From the NCBI RefSeq assembly GCF_010389155.1, contig NC_057762.1, positions 36,392,055 to 36,456,054 on the forward strand: a stretch of 64,000 nucleotides of DNA, read 5' to 3'. The notes below the pieces were generated by a model. The model made no database searches. It saw only the letters and a list, made by a program, of their open reading frames with translations, and was not told where the DNA came from. Positions 48,248-60,093 of the stretch are shown piece after piece. Position 1 is the stretch's first letter. Each line of letters starts with the position of its first letter. The DNA is from Erigeron canadensis (taxonomy: Eukaryota; Streptophyta; Magnoliopsida; Asterales; Asteraceae). A program made the translations under genes and the position numbers.

Positions 48248-49128
48248 TTTATTGCTAGTTATATCATGTAAATCTGTTGTTGGTATTTTGATAATGGGAT
48301 GTTAAACAATTATTATTTTCTATAAATGAATTTTTATACGCGATATAAGTGGTGTCATTTTTATAATAATTGTGTCCTATATTTGCATGTTTAATCTATG
48401 AATATTAGTTTAATATTCTAAACGTCCATTGTCGATTAATTATATGGGAATATAATTAAAGTAAGACAATTGTGAGAGATTGGTGAAAATATTTAAGGGA
48501 ATATTTTGAAGATAGTGGATCGTACCAAACTCACATGATATTCAAAAGGTAAATATTGGACTTACCCCACAGAACGAATTATCATTTTATGGATCGGCGT
48601 CATTAAATGAAATTCGTGAAATGATTACTTTATTTATCCTTTGACTTGAGATACAAGTGAGTTATGCATGTGTGGATTGCATTTCTTGATATAGTTCCTA
48701 ACTGTCCTGAACAAGACAGTAATAAAGGGCTATTTTCAGAAATGTTGAGAAACGACATGGCCAGACACTTGTAGTCAATACAGGATTTGTTCCTTCAATT
48801 TGCAACTGAAATATGATACCATTTGGCGCCCTAATTAATTAATTGAAGCGTTTTGTGTGGCCACACCCAAATGAACTCAAAAAGTTGTCTTGACTAATTT
48901 GGTAATCTTAATTAATTGTAGAAATCAGAACATAATCATTAAATTATGAAATGACATTGATCCATATTCATATTTAACAAGGGTATCTGAACAATGGGAT
49001 ATTAAAGACAAAATCATTTCAAATTGGCATTTTAAAAAACTATTCTTAAATATTTCCAGGAGCATTGGCGTGTTGCTAGACGCTAACTAATGTTATTGCT
49101 TTTATAAATAACATGCTCAAGTGGGAGC

Positions 49129-49996
49129 TGTTGGAGTGTGATCATGTTAAATAATAAACGCATGTCCGGAAATAATTTAAGCCTACGGGGTCACACGAAA
49201 TGACACGGTAACTCTATATTATTAATTAATATATTAAAGTAATATATTAATTAGTTTGATCACGAAATGATTAATTTAAATATATTAAGGGTTTAATTAT
49301 ATTTAAATAATTAAATGGAGGATTAAAATGTGAAATATGAAAATTAGAATTGGGCTCTAAATCCATACAGGGGGTCGGTTGGATTAAGGCTTGGAAAGCC
49401 TTAATTCCAACTTGTTTTCCAAGATTGTTTTAACCTAATTATCCCCTATATATAGAGGGCTTAATTCAAGGGTTTAAACATTCATTCACATAAGAAAACT
49501 CTCCTCTCTTTTCCCTTTTTTTCTTTGAGTTCAGCCGAAACCCTTTGAAGGGTTTTTGGTTTTGTGAACTTACGAACTACCATATGATATTTATATATAA
49601 TTAATGGTAATCATTAGTTATATTGTTGTTGGTTTTGTTAGTTGGCAACAAACATGGTTTAAGTTCATAAGGGGTTCGGCCGTAAGGAAGCAACACAAGG
49701 ATTTTTTGAGTTTGCTTTGGTTCGAATGAAAGGGAGATAAACAAAGGGGTTTGTTTGGTTCGTGATCGGGGTACTAACATATGATATAAGGGGTGTCTAG
49801 TGTGCGATCGTAGAGGGGTTTTGCTTTAAACCCTAAACTAATAATAATTTTATTATTAATAATATTATTGGAAGCTTTGCGCAAAGGTACACGTTTCAAT
49901 TCTCTCTTTATTAATTAATTTGATTGCATATATGTTTCGATTTCTTCCGTTGCGCTTATTCGTGATCATGTATGATTATATGCTTATATTCTAACA
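49129..49996 (+). repeat. 3' LTR of copia element
   Basis: 868 bp, nearly identical to the left LTR. It carries a 13-bp addition near 49826 (AAACCCTAAAC context). Confidence 0.95.
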
Positions 49997-50001
49997 TATA
50001 T

Positions 50002-50976
50002 GTATGTCTTAAAGAATTATCATTTGTTTGATTATATTGTTTCTATAGATATCAGTTTTATTATTTTATCCTAATTAACTAATGACAATCCATGTTTTAT
50101 AATTCCAAAAATTAAAGAGACATTTCTTAATTTTTTTATAATGACTATGCTTTTTTAATATTGTAATGTGCTTTATCTACCTTAATTAGTTATCTTAAAA
50201 TTACGATCATTTCAAAATATTGAACTTTCGATTTCACCTTAAAAAGTAAGAGTTTTTACCAAACGTGATCAATAATTAGCATATATAGTTATGCTAATGT
50301 TGGTGCTTTATTAATTATGAAATAGATTATATGATCTATAGCTTGTGGCAGAGCTATATGGTGGCCAAGGGTAGCCGTGGCAACCCCACCATATTTATAA
50401 AATTTATTTCTAATATTATTTCTTTGTATTTATTGAATTTAAAGAGGTAATTGACAACCCCACGAAATTTATAATTAAAATCTCATGCTCTCAATTAAGC
50501 TTGTTAGTATTATGAAAACGGTTGGGCAACCTCAGATTAATAACGTTGGCTCCGTCAATGTCTATAGCCTGCATTTTTAAGGGTTATATATAGAAGATTT
50601 TTTACTGTTAAAAAGAAAAAGGGCTATAAAAGATTAACGTATGATCATATAGGCTATTTTAATCATGATTTAATTACTGCAAGTCTTGAGTTGAGTAGAG
50701 CTACGTACAACTGAAAGAGCTCATAAACTACATATTACGACTTTACGAGTCTTAATGAATTACTTATCATGTAGATATTGCGTTACATTTTTAGCATGTA
50801 ACACTCGTGAATCGAGATTATTAAATGTTTACATTCGTGGAGTTTACATATTTGTAGAGTTTACGGCATAATTGTTTCATTTTCTTAGTATGATCTTTGA
50901 AAACTATTGCTAGATTTCATTGATCATTAATTATTTTAGCTATATTATTTTTGTAATTTAAATATCCTTTTAAGTC
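50002..50976. other. Intergenic, no gene seen
   Basis: AT-rich. A GC-richer patch at 50340-50395 (GTGGCAGAGCTATATGGTGG...) looks repeat-like, but no element boundary was found. Confidence 0.45.
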
Positions 50977-50979
50977 TTA

Positions 50980-51180
50980 GGACCTGTTTGTTTTTTTAAC
51001 CATTAAGTGACTGAATTGATTAAGTGACTGAATGGATAAATAACGTCTGTAAAGATTAAGTCAATACAGTTGTTTTTTGTTTATTAAGTCAAGAAAACAA
51101 ATATTTTTGATAACTTGATAGATTAAGTTTTTTTTAATTAAGTCATGACATAATTTATTAAGTCACACACAAACACCACC
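50980..51180. mobile_element. PIF/Harbinger (Tourist-like) MITE
   Basis: 201 bp starting GGACCTGTTTGTTTTTT and ending AAACACCACC, with TTA at both sides (50977-50979 and 51181-51183). The interior carries repeated TTAAGTCA/TTAAGTGACTGAAT words. Ends and duplication fit the Tourist type. Confidence 0.7.
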
Positions 51181-51183
51181 TTA

Positions 51184-52019
51184 GTGCAGCATAGGTGACC
51201 ATGCTCTTAACATTCTAAAATCTTTATTAACTAAAAGTTAATTTTATACTTAGATATTAACTAAAAAAAATCGTCAGTTTTGCAATTTCATGTAGAGCAA
51301 CATATAGCCACAATGCCTAAAGGCACATCGTTTGATGCCAAGAAACATGGAAGTTACATGAATCATTTTTTAAGGGTAAATTGGGCTCAACGATATAATC
51401 TTTTCATATACTTATCTCCCATCTTTACAAACAAAAGAGTCACCCGCAAATTATTCACATTCAGCTTAGTTGGTGAGCAAAGAATTAAGAATTGAAAGTT
51501 TAAGTACTTGTAAATTATAAAGATTCCAAGGGGTTGGGGGCATAGATACAGAGGTGTACTAGAAAACAATTTCGGATTGGGCAAAATAAAAAAAAATCAT
51601 AAAATATACTTGTAAATCTTAAAGGGAATAAAATGTTAAAAACTTATTAAAAAAAATTTAATCCATAAAAAATTTAAAAATATATAACAAAATTTAAATT
51701 TTGAACCTCTCCCCATTTAGGCATGCCCATTAATAGAAATGTAACCTGCGAACAAAATGTTAAAAACTTATTAAAAAAAATATTTTTTAATCCATAAAAA
51801 ATTTAAAAATATATAACAAAATTTAAATTTTGAACCTCTCCCCATTTAGACACGCCCCTTAATAGAAATGTCTCCTGCATTATTACACGTAATTTCATCG
51901 AGTCATTAATGCATGGTAAGTTTGTATGGATCAATAATCTAGTTATTTATAATATTTTTATATTTAAATAAGATAAGATACGTTATAAATTATTAGTAAT
52001 TATACTCTTTTTAAGTTAT
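51184..52019. repeat. Intergenic with 124-bp tandem duplication
   Basis: Two direct copies start at 51631 and 51755 (AAATGTTAAAAACTTATTAA...), ending near 51882. Both contain TTTTGAACCTCTCCCC. No gene is seen in the remainder of this stretch. Confidence 0.7.
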
Positions 52020-52027
52020 AGTTCAGA

Positions 52028-52552
52028 CAGTGTCGGCTTAAGCTTTTTGGAGGTCTTAAGTGAGATTAATTTTAGGGGCCTTGTTGATTAACATACATAT
52101 TAAAGTAAACACAAAAATTAGAAGAAAAAAAAAGTAGTTCCTCTTATATACTAAGATGTTATGTGAAAAAAAAACGCAAAGAAGCAAAACTTTGTACCAT
52201 TTTTAGGAGAAAGTATTTCATAGAATTAAGATATAATTACTAACTCGTTGTTGGAAATCAAAGTAAAAATCTAGGATTTTTCGATTTGTATGTAGTTGTT
52301 TTTTTTTTCCCGTGTTTACCTTGAACTTCATTTGTGTGATGTCTTTTTTTCTAAAGGTCACTCATGAGCCATGAAGCTTATTTGGCTATTTGTTTTATTT
52401 GGCATATTTGTTACCCTTATATGGTAATAATAACATATGACATAAAAGTTTAAAATCTAAAACATTAAAACCAAAATATAAAAATGAAGGCCTTTGTATT
52501 TTGGGGGCCTTAGGCCCATGCCTAACCTATATATATAATAGAGTCGGCTATG
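52028..52552. mobile_element. Non-autonomous hAT element
   Basis: 525 bp between two copies of the 8-bp repeat AGTTCAGA (52020-52027 and 52553-52560). Ends are CAGTGTCGGCTTAAG and GAGTCGGCTATG: imperfect inverted repeats with a CAGNG-like start, as in Ac-type hAT elements. The subterminal region has GGGGCCTT/AAGGCCCC words in inverted order. No transposase. Confidence 0.72.
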
Positions 52553-52560
52553 AGTTCAGA

Positions 52561-53932
52561 ATATAAATCTTATACATAAAATTATTAATTAAACATTTTG
52601 ATATTATCTTTATGTTAAATAAAAAAGGATTGTTGTGACAATATCATTCCATAAATATTGCTTATTTATCAGATCCAAATTATTTCTTAATATTAAGTTT
52701 GTTTTTTTTAATTTACTTATGATGTCATAAACACTCTTATTTTTAAAATTTATTGCATTTTTGTTTTTGTTATTTTATAAAAAAAATTTTTTAGAGATAT
52801 ATATTTTTTTATTTTTTAGAAAAAAACTCTAATAAATTATACATTGTCTTATAAGTTTCATCGTTTAAATAATTTTATCATAACATATTTTTAATTAATC
52901 GTATGTTATGCTAGTTAATAAACTAATTATAACTTATAAGATATATACTATTTTGAAAAGACGGGTGCTCTTAGACTATCACAACTTCGGTGACGAAAAT
53001 GCAATTTTATAAAACTTTGAATGATATGTCCGGGTTAAACCCGAGTTAATTAAACATTTAGATTATGTCTCATATAAACTCAAAACGGTAGTATGGAGAA
53101 AATTAAATTTGTTCTCCTCCAATGGTTAATTTTTTCATTTTTTTAACACTAAATTTAAATGTGAAATGATCATAAATGAGATGAGTCAGATTTTCCCGAA
53201 AATCAGGAATGATAGGAAGCCCACACAGCCTATATGTTGGGATTCGACCAAATACTGACACCATCACGTGTTTGCCACGCGCTTCTTACCCCTCACCATT
53301 GCTCTCCGCATGTCACCTCCTTTAACCCATCTGTCAATTCTTTTCTATCTCCCTTTCAGATCATATCAATGAAATCCACAAAAATAAAAAGTAAAAGCAA
53401 TTCCATTGAAAATGGATAATTTCAAAATTCAAAAGCTTTCTACGTCAACTATATACGGAGAAGTACCAAAGCCAATGTATACCTTTTTTTTTATATATAT
53501 ATATATTTTTTTTTGCTGTTATCTATTTCTAGAAATCATATCGACAATTATGAGAAAAATGTGGTATTTTCCGGTAAAAAAAAAGAAAGAAGATGGTATT
53601 CATGTGCCAACAGAGTCCTGTCCACAAGAAAACCATAAATTGCAAAGTAACACTATTTTACTGTTATCATTATGAAAAATGATTAATATTATAAATAATG
53701 ACTTAAAAATCCTCATATGTTTAATTTACTCATTATTGTTTTTAATGTGACATGATCATATAATTAAAAAGATTGTTAGGTTACTTTGTTAAAATGATTA
53801 ATATTTTCCTACATACATATAAGAGTTTAGTACATAATATATTGAAAAATTCTATAAAAAGGCGATTGCACTTAAATTATATTTATCGCTAAAAAACATT
53901 GATATAAAATAAATAATAAAACTATATAATAC
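52561..53932. other. Intergenic, no gene seen
   Basis: AT-rich with short random open frames (for example 53234-53675) and no domain. Nothing is supported. Confidence 0.5.
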
Positions 53933-54359
53933 TCGTATATTTATATTATATTATAAAGCAGATTCCTTCTAGATTTTCAACATTCAAATGAAATTTTCAA
54001 TATTGATTTTAAGTACATCCCCAAAATACCCCTCTCATTTATTCTATATTTATCTAAAATAACCATAATACCTTATCTCTCTCCTCAAATCTCAACCAAT
54101 CATCTTTTTTCTCTCTCCTCCATAAATCATTTATTCCTCCAATTCATAAAAAATCTTTTATCTCAAAAATCATACGTCGATAAATTATAAAAATTGCATG
54201 GGTGTTCTTAAAATTTCATGCTCTTTCATTAGAGATGTCATTCGATATACTTTCGACGAATTTTTAAATCTGAGGGCGGAGGGCAGAGGCTGTAAGCATT
54301 TGATTATCACACTTTCTGACCTAACTATCAACCCCACTATGCGTGGGTACTTACTCTCG
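53933..54359 (+). mobile_element. Helitron-family copy, CTCG-type 3' end
   Basis: The 3' end is clear: hairpin CCCCAC-TAT-GCGTGGG, then TACTTACTCTCG|T at 54359. Interior blocks match 40853-41313 (TCTCAACCAATCATC, CGATAAATTATAAAAATTG, GTCATTCGATATACTTTCGA). The 5' start is approximate because the canonical A|TC is not clear. Confidence 0.65.
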
Positions 54360-57209
54360 TTATAATAAAGTATAGAGTATAATCAAACGTTTTCAAAAAA
54401 AAATAAAAATCAAACGTTTTATTGACAAAAACAATGTTCCTAATAATTTGAGAATATGAAATATATTAATGAGTCTCATATGTCTTCCACATTTGGAGAA
54501 TGTGATGGTATGTGGCGATTCGACCACACTCTGACACTACACGTGATTTCACGCGCCGTCTATCCCCTACAACACCCCTCAACTTTCCCAAAGGCCCCCA
54601 TCTGTCATTTGGATCACCACTACAGTACTACACCCAGGAATTTCAAAGAAACAAATTTCAAAATTACTTTTGTACGTTTTTGTTTGTTATTTATAGACTT
54701 GCAACGTAAATAAAGTTGTCTTTTCTGTTACATATTTTTCATATTCGGTTCAATAAAGAAAACACTTTTATGAATATCGTTTATGCCTTTATATCTGAAG
54801 GTGATTAGTTTTCAAAGAGGTTAATGTTGATTTTAAATATTATAAGGTTTTACATAATTTCATTCAGTTAATTAGAGAAACGAACAATGTTCAAAAAATA
54901 ATAATAATAATAATAAGACAAACAAATAAGAGCATGATCATTAATTCATTGTTTAGGGGTGTTTGGTATTACGTTTTTAAAACGTAATATCATTTCGAAA
55001 GTTTGTAAGGATTTAATTTATTTTGAAAACGCAACTTCGAACACCTTGTTTATTTATCTCCAACAATGGTGTTGTCAGTTTTATTAGCGAATTTACCCGG
55101 TTTAACCCGGCCGTTTTAATTAAAATTATAAAACTAAAAAATATGCATGTAATTTTTTTTTTAATTAATATATTATAAATCGATATGAAGACAATGAGTT
55201 GAATAACACAATAATTTATAAATTAAAGTACCTGTTGCATTAACAAAACATAAAAAAATTATACAGTATAAAATAACTTTCTTTATTTGTAATAAAAGAT
55301 CAAGACCTTTAAAAGCATTTAGTAAGCTATATTTTTTAATTAAAAATATTGTAAATTATTTATGACATCATAATTGAAATAAAGACATTTTAAGTAAAAT
55401 TGTAGACTTGTCACATTATAATTTTTCTAAAAATATATTTGAAAAACAATTGTCTTTTATTTATTATATAGATAGATATAGATTACTTAGACTTTCTTTC
55501 TTAGAAAATTTTTATTTTTATATATTCTATAAAAGCATAGTTAAATACGTAGGGTAACTCTTGAATGTCATGTCATGTATTCTTAATTTCGTATGTAATG
55601 TTTCTAATACGTGTTAATAAAACTATTATTTGTGTTTATTTGTGGTTGTTTTAGGAATACAAATTTGTAGACAAGTTAAATATCTTTCTTGTGATTAATC
55701 AACGCAACCTTGCAACCTTATGTTCAGATACCATCAAAAACATATTTATTGAGTTAAAGAAGTTAGTATGTACAGTGATTTATTCAAATTTGGTATACCA
55801 AAGGAATACGTAAATAAATCACTCCGTCAAATTTAAAGAATAAAGAAAAGAAAGCAATATATATCTACCAATAAATTAAAACAGGATTGAGATGTTCTTG
55901 AAACGACATATGTCATAATCTTTTATCAACATGTGTTTTTTTTTTAATTTATTTTATTAAGTTAACTTTTTTAATTTTATATAGATTTAATTTCTTTATT
56001 ATACTTGTAATTAAACTCTAACTCTTGGCTTATTGATACAAAATAAATTATAACTTTATTTGATTTATCGTTTTATCAATTTTCATTAATAAAGTTGTCT
56101 CTTTTTCTTTCTTAATTCTTCAACTCGTAGTGCTTATATTACTTAGGATTTCAAAATTTTGACTTTACAATCCAAAATCCCAATGATATTTGCCGTCATC
56201 CACTATTGACTATACTTAAAAATTCCAATTTTGTTGTGATTGTAAAATTTTAAGGCAAAATCCAAATTGTAACTAAACATATACGAGTATTATATTTACC
56301 ATTACTGTTAGTTATCATAGTTTAGGTTCAATAATCGGTTTATTTTAATCATAATTTATTCCATACTCGCGAATCATAAATGAGACATATTCGAATTTCT
56401 TTATGATATAATTTATATAGCTGCCGTACATCGTACAAGTATTGTGACTATAGGCAACTAAAACATGATGCGTGACATTATATTTTAAACTAAGTTTTAG
56501 AGGTTTTACAAAGTAATCAACAAAGTTTTTAAGACTTAACATGAGACTTGGAAATCGCTTATACGCTTTGCATTTTGGGAGACATTGCATTGCTTTTTGG
56601 CAATCAAGATGTGATTAGAACAAATCGCATTGCAATTTTATTTCTTAAAGAAATATCACATAGATTATGAAATAATAGCACAATTCACAAACCACCTTCT
56701 CGAATAGTGGACATGTCGATGATTCCTAAAATAACTAAATAAGACATGAGGTTCAAATTCGCTTTTCACTTATTTATTTTTGAATATCTCGTTAACATAA
56801 ACACAAGTTATTTCCTTATTCACATAATCACATGACCTTCGTTTACAAAGTCCCAAACACCACCCTAACACCTAATTTTCTAAGTATCGGGCTCAAAACA
56901 TTTCTTATACCTTGATTTGTGGTTTTCTTTTTCTTTTTTTTTAATCAAAAAAATGATTTTAATTTTATATTTAACTTTTTTTTGCTCAATTCAAAAAATG
57001 TTTGAATTATCAATATTTTTAATCTTATGTTTTGTAAAAAGTCTTCTATATGTTATTATCGTTGAATACTTCGAATATGACGAATGTTATAAATTAGATG
57101 ATATTTTCAGCTGGCATAATTATCTGTATTACATTATAAAATAAATAGTTTTTTATTTAACATTTTAAATTTTAATATTTTATCTATACTTGTCTATATT
57201 CATGTATTA
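54360..57209. other. Intergenic, no gene seen
   Basis: AT-rich. A MITE-like scrap at about 54953-55045 begins TTAGGGGTGTTTGGTATTACG. 81- and 75-codon open frames at 56345-56590 and 56917-57144 have biased AT-rich composition and no recognised domain. Confidence 0.5.
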
Positions 57210-58511
57210 CGAGCAATAGTACTCGCGCAATGCAGCGGTGAGATGGTGGGGGTGATAGGTCATAGGAGGTGATAAGTCATACAGTGTGATAGTCAAATGT
57301 CTTGGTCGTACAGGCTCCGTACTCGAATTTATAAATTCGTCGAAAGTATATCAAATGACATCTCTAATGAAAGAACATAAATTTTAAGAACACTCATACT
57401 TTTTATAATTTATCGATCTACGATTTTTGAGATAAAAGATTTTAAATAAATTAGAAGAATAAAATGATTTATGAAAGAGAGAACAAAAAAATGAGTGGTT
57501 GAGATTTGAGGAGAGAGAAAAAAAATGAGTAGTTGATGTTTAATGGTATTATAGCCTTATAGGTAGGGGTGTCAATGGGTTTGGGTTTACGGGTTCGGGT
57601 TGGCGAGTTCAAAAACTCTGACCCTAACCCAATCCACTAAAAGTTTCAGGTCAGAAATCCCAACCCTAACCCACAACTCATCAACCCATGACCCAACCCG
57701 TTGACCTGATAACCAAATGCTAACAAAAACTACTTGAAATGCTTAAAATTAAAACTACATAGTCATAATATCATTGCAGATTCTGAGTACATAAAATTTA
57801 AAACTACATAGTCATAAGTTGATAACCAGAACATTGAAGTACACATTCTACCAAAATATCATTCAAAAGTACATGATAACTTATAACAAAACAACATTTG
57901 ATTATGAGTTATACATTGAGCACACATTCATTGTAGATTTCCAAGTGTAGGGTCTTTCAAACCATTATCTCAAAAGTACCTGCATACAAATACATATGGT
58001 AAAGATCGGAAATAAATATACCTGAGAAGATCAATTTTGTCGGGTCAGAAGATGTCGTGGTGGTTATGGAGTATCACTATGAAAAGAAGAGGTATAAGGT
58101 GGAAATTTAGAACAAATCTGGAAAGTGAAATTTAGGTTAACGATATAAGAAATAGAAGTGGGCCTTATGGATCGGTGGACTTAAAGTATGGGCTATCAAA
58201 TACATACAAATTATTTAATTGTGTTGTCGGGTTGGCGGGTCGACCTGCCAACCCAAACACCCAACCCGGACCTGACCTGTAAAAATTCAGGTTGGCGGGT
58301 TCGCGGGTCGAGAATACCCAACCCAAACCCGAATTTTTTCGGGTTGGGTTTAGGTTGGGTTTCGGGTTGGGTCGAGATTGACAGCCCTACTTATAGGTAC
58401 ATTAGGTAGAGATGTTTAATTTAGAGAATAAAAAAAGAGAGTACTTTAGGTAGTTCAAATCATGTTTTGAGATTTTAAAAAAAGGCAAAATGCTTTATAA
58501 GATATTATTGA
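57210..58511 (-). mobile_element. CTCG-type Helitron split by an hAT element
   Basis: On the minus strand its 3' end is ACCGCTGCATTGCGCGAGTAC...GCTCG|T at 57210. The 5' end is near 58511 (TCAATAATATCTTATAAAGC), but the expected T flank is not kept. Without the 826-bp hAT insert and its duplication it is about 470 bp, the same size as its relatives. It shares the blocks GGCTCCGT, TTCGTCGAAAGTAT and TATCGATCTACGATTTTTGA. Confidence 0.68.
57564..58389. mobile_element. hAT element nested in a Helitron
   Basis: 826 bp with ends TAGGGGTGTCAAT and ATTGACAGCCCTA and the 8-bp duplication CTTATAGG (57556-57563 and 58390-58397). The subterminal regions are rich in GGGTTGGG/CCCAACCC. No transposase is seen. 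It must be younger than the Helitron it interrupts. Confidence 0.92.
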
Positions 58512-58721
58512 AGTATTAATAAAACAAATAACCTTTGTTTAACATTTTAAGTTTCAACATTTTATCAAAGCTTAATTACACCAATGATCTACACTACTCA
58601 TTGCCACCTGCACTGATGCCACCGCCACCACCACCAATCTTCGACGGCACTACCGTCGCCATTACATCACCACCATTATCACCGCTTCCACCACCCTCGC
58701 AATATGCGAGTACTGTTTTAG
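58512..58721 (+). mobile_element. Possible Helitron 3' region
   Basis: A CCACCA/GCCACC-rich stretch ends in a perfect hairpin (CTCGCA-ATA-TGCGAG, 58696-58710), then TACTGTTTTAG|T at 58721. This matches Helitron 3' structure with TTAG instead of CTRR. The 5' end is not found. The 100-codon open frame here is an effect of the triplet-rich sequence. Confidence 0.45.
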
Positions 58722-59113
58722 TGTATAATCAAATTGCATGTAAAGTTTGGTTTCAAGTTAGTTTTTTGTTTCCAAAACTTAGAAAAAGTATACCTTTTAT
58801 CTTTTTTTCTCTTTCAAAATTGCATTTTCTCTTTTAACAAAAACAAGTAATCACTTTTATATCCATTTTTTTTTTTCGAATTATTTGTTCTATGTAAATA
58901 CAATCAAACAAATGATTCATTCAAAATGTAATTTTAAACACTCTCATGTTGAACCAACCAATTTAATTTGTTCAATTATATTTGATCACAAGCCTCCCTT
59001 TATCATTTGTGGGGGCTGTCCAATAATCTAATTGGTACATTTATAGTATCACGAGTCTCCTTTATCATTTGTGGAGGTCTGTTTATTTTTTTTACTTTTT
59101 ATTCTAGTATTAA

Positions 59114-59463
59114 TCTATACTTTTATCACTTCTTTTTAACTTTCTATCTTTAAAATATACAAAATACTTTTAATTTTCAAAACATTTTCAACTCACAAAC
59201 TATATCTACCTAAAATATCTCTAAAATATTTTCCAACCATATTTATCAAAACTCTTTCTCTTATTTATTTATTTAAATATTTCCACATAATATCTGTAAA
59301 ATACTTTTAATAAAATTATTTACAACAGATACATCTTATAACCATAAAATAATTACGCTAACATTTACATCAATTACTTTTAGATTAATAACCACATAGT
59401 TACTACCACCGCCACCACCACAACTACCTGTTGCCGCCATCGCATTGTACGAGTGTCATCTCG
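59114..59463 (+). mobile_element. Small Helitron, CTCG-type 3' end
   Basis: 350 bp. It starts A|TCTATACTTTTATCACTTC and ends with a CCACCGCCACCACCA-rich segment, a weak hairpin around CATCGCATTGTACGAG and CATCTCG|T. Non-coding. Confidence 0.55.
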
Positions 59464-59922
59464 TATATTTCAAATGATATAAAGTTTTTTAGTAAAAAAA
59501 ATAATTGATTTATTAAAAAAAAAAAAAAGAAAAGCATGAGCACATTTACCCACAACATGACACTACTCAAACTTACGTATTTTAATTTGAAAATAAGTGG
59601 CCCAAAAGGCCAAAACCAACACCTGACGTGGTTTTGCGTTTTCGTTCAAAAAAAGCATCTACACCGACAACTAGAATAGAGTGATAGACTAGAGACTATA
59701 GAGTTACTTCCATGAATATGGAAGAAAAAAGAAAAACAAAACTAAATAACTAATAATAATAAAATAATACATAATACAGAAAAAAAAACAAAACCTGGTT
59801 TTCCACGAATACAGAATGAAAACCGCTTACTAGGAACTGCTTTTGCAAACAGCTGCGCCTTTTTCCCCAAAACCCAGCTGCTCTTTTCTTCCACGTATCT
59901 CATCCATACCACCGCCACCCCT
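59464..59922. other. Upstream region of the LBD gene
   Basis: Includes an A-run at 59515-59528 and the promoter-proximal sequence of the LBD gene. ACGTGG occurs at 59626-59631. No gene is seen on either strand; a long minus-strand open frame (59830-60273) overlaps the LBD 5' UTR and first exon and looks like a shadow. Confidence 0.5.
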
Positions 59923-59929
59923 TATATAA
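59923..59929 (+). promoter_or_regulatory. Candidate TATA box of the LBD gene
   Basis: TATATAA about 165 bp before the ATG, followed by a CT-rich leader (TTTTCCTCCTTCTCTTTC), as is common in plant 5' UTRs. Confidence 0.5.
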
Positions 59930-60093
59930 TCCACTTCACATTTTCCTCCTTCTCTTTCAAAACTACTAAAAAATAAAATTACCCCTTTTTTTTTTCTCAA
60001 TAATAAAGTTAAATATATCAAATAAAAAAAACCCCCCAATTTAGCTATCAAAATATCATCAACAAAAAAAAAATATAAATAGAAAGAAAGAAG

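Larger units (their letters stand above)
42210..49996 (+). mobile_element. Ty1/copia LTR retrotransposon, complete length, coding-dead
   Basis: 7787 bp, bounded by the 5-bp target duplication TATAT (42205-42209 and 49997-50001). It has two LTRs, a primer-binding site like initiator tRNA-Met (TGGTATCA at 43066), a leader of about 1.66 kb, a degraded gag, and pol in copia order (integrase before RT and RNase H). A purine-rich tract (AAGTGGGAG, 49119-49127) lies just before the right LTR. All reading frames carry stops or shifts and the RT active-site region is missing. It could move only with proteins from a relative. Confidence 0.93.

Noticed and set aside
60073..60080. TATAAATA just before the LBD ATG
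   Set aside because: Only about 14 bp from the start codon, too close to act as the TATA box; the motif at 59923 is preferred.
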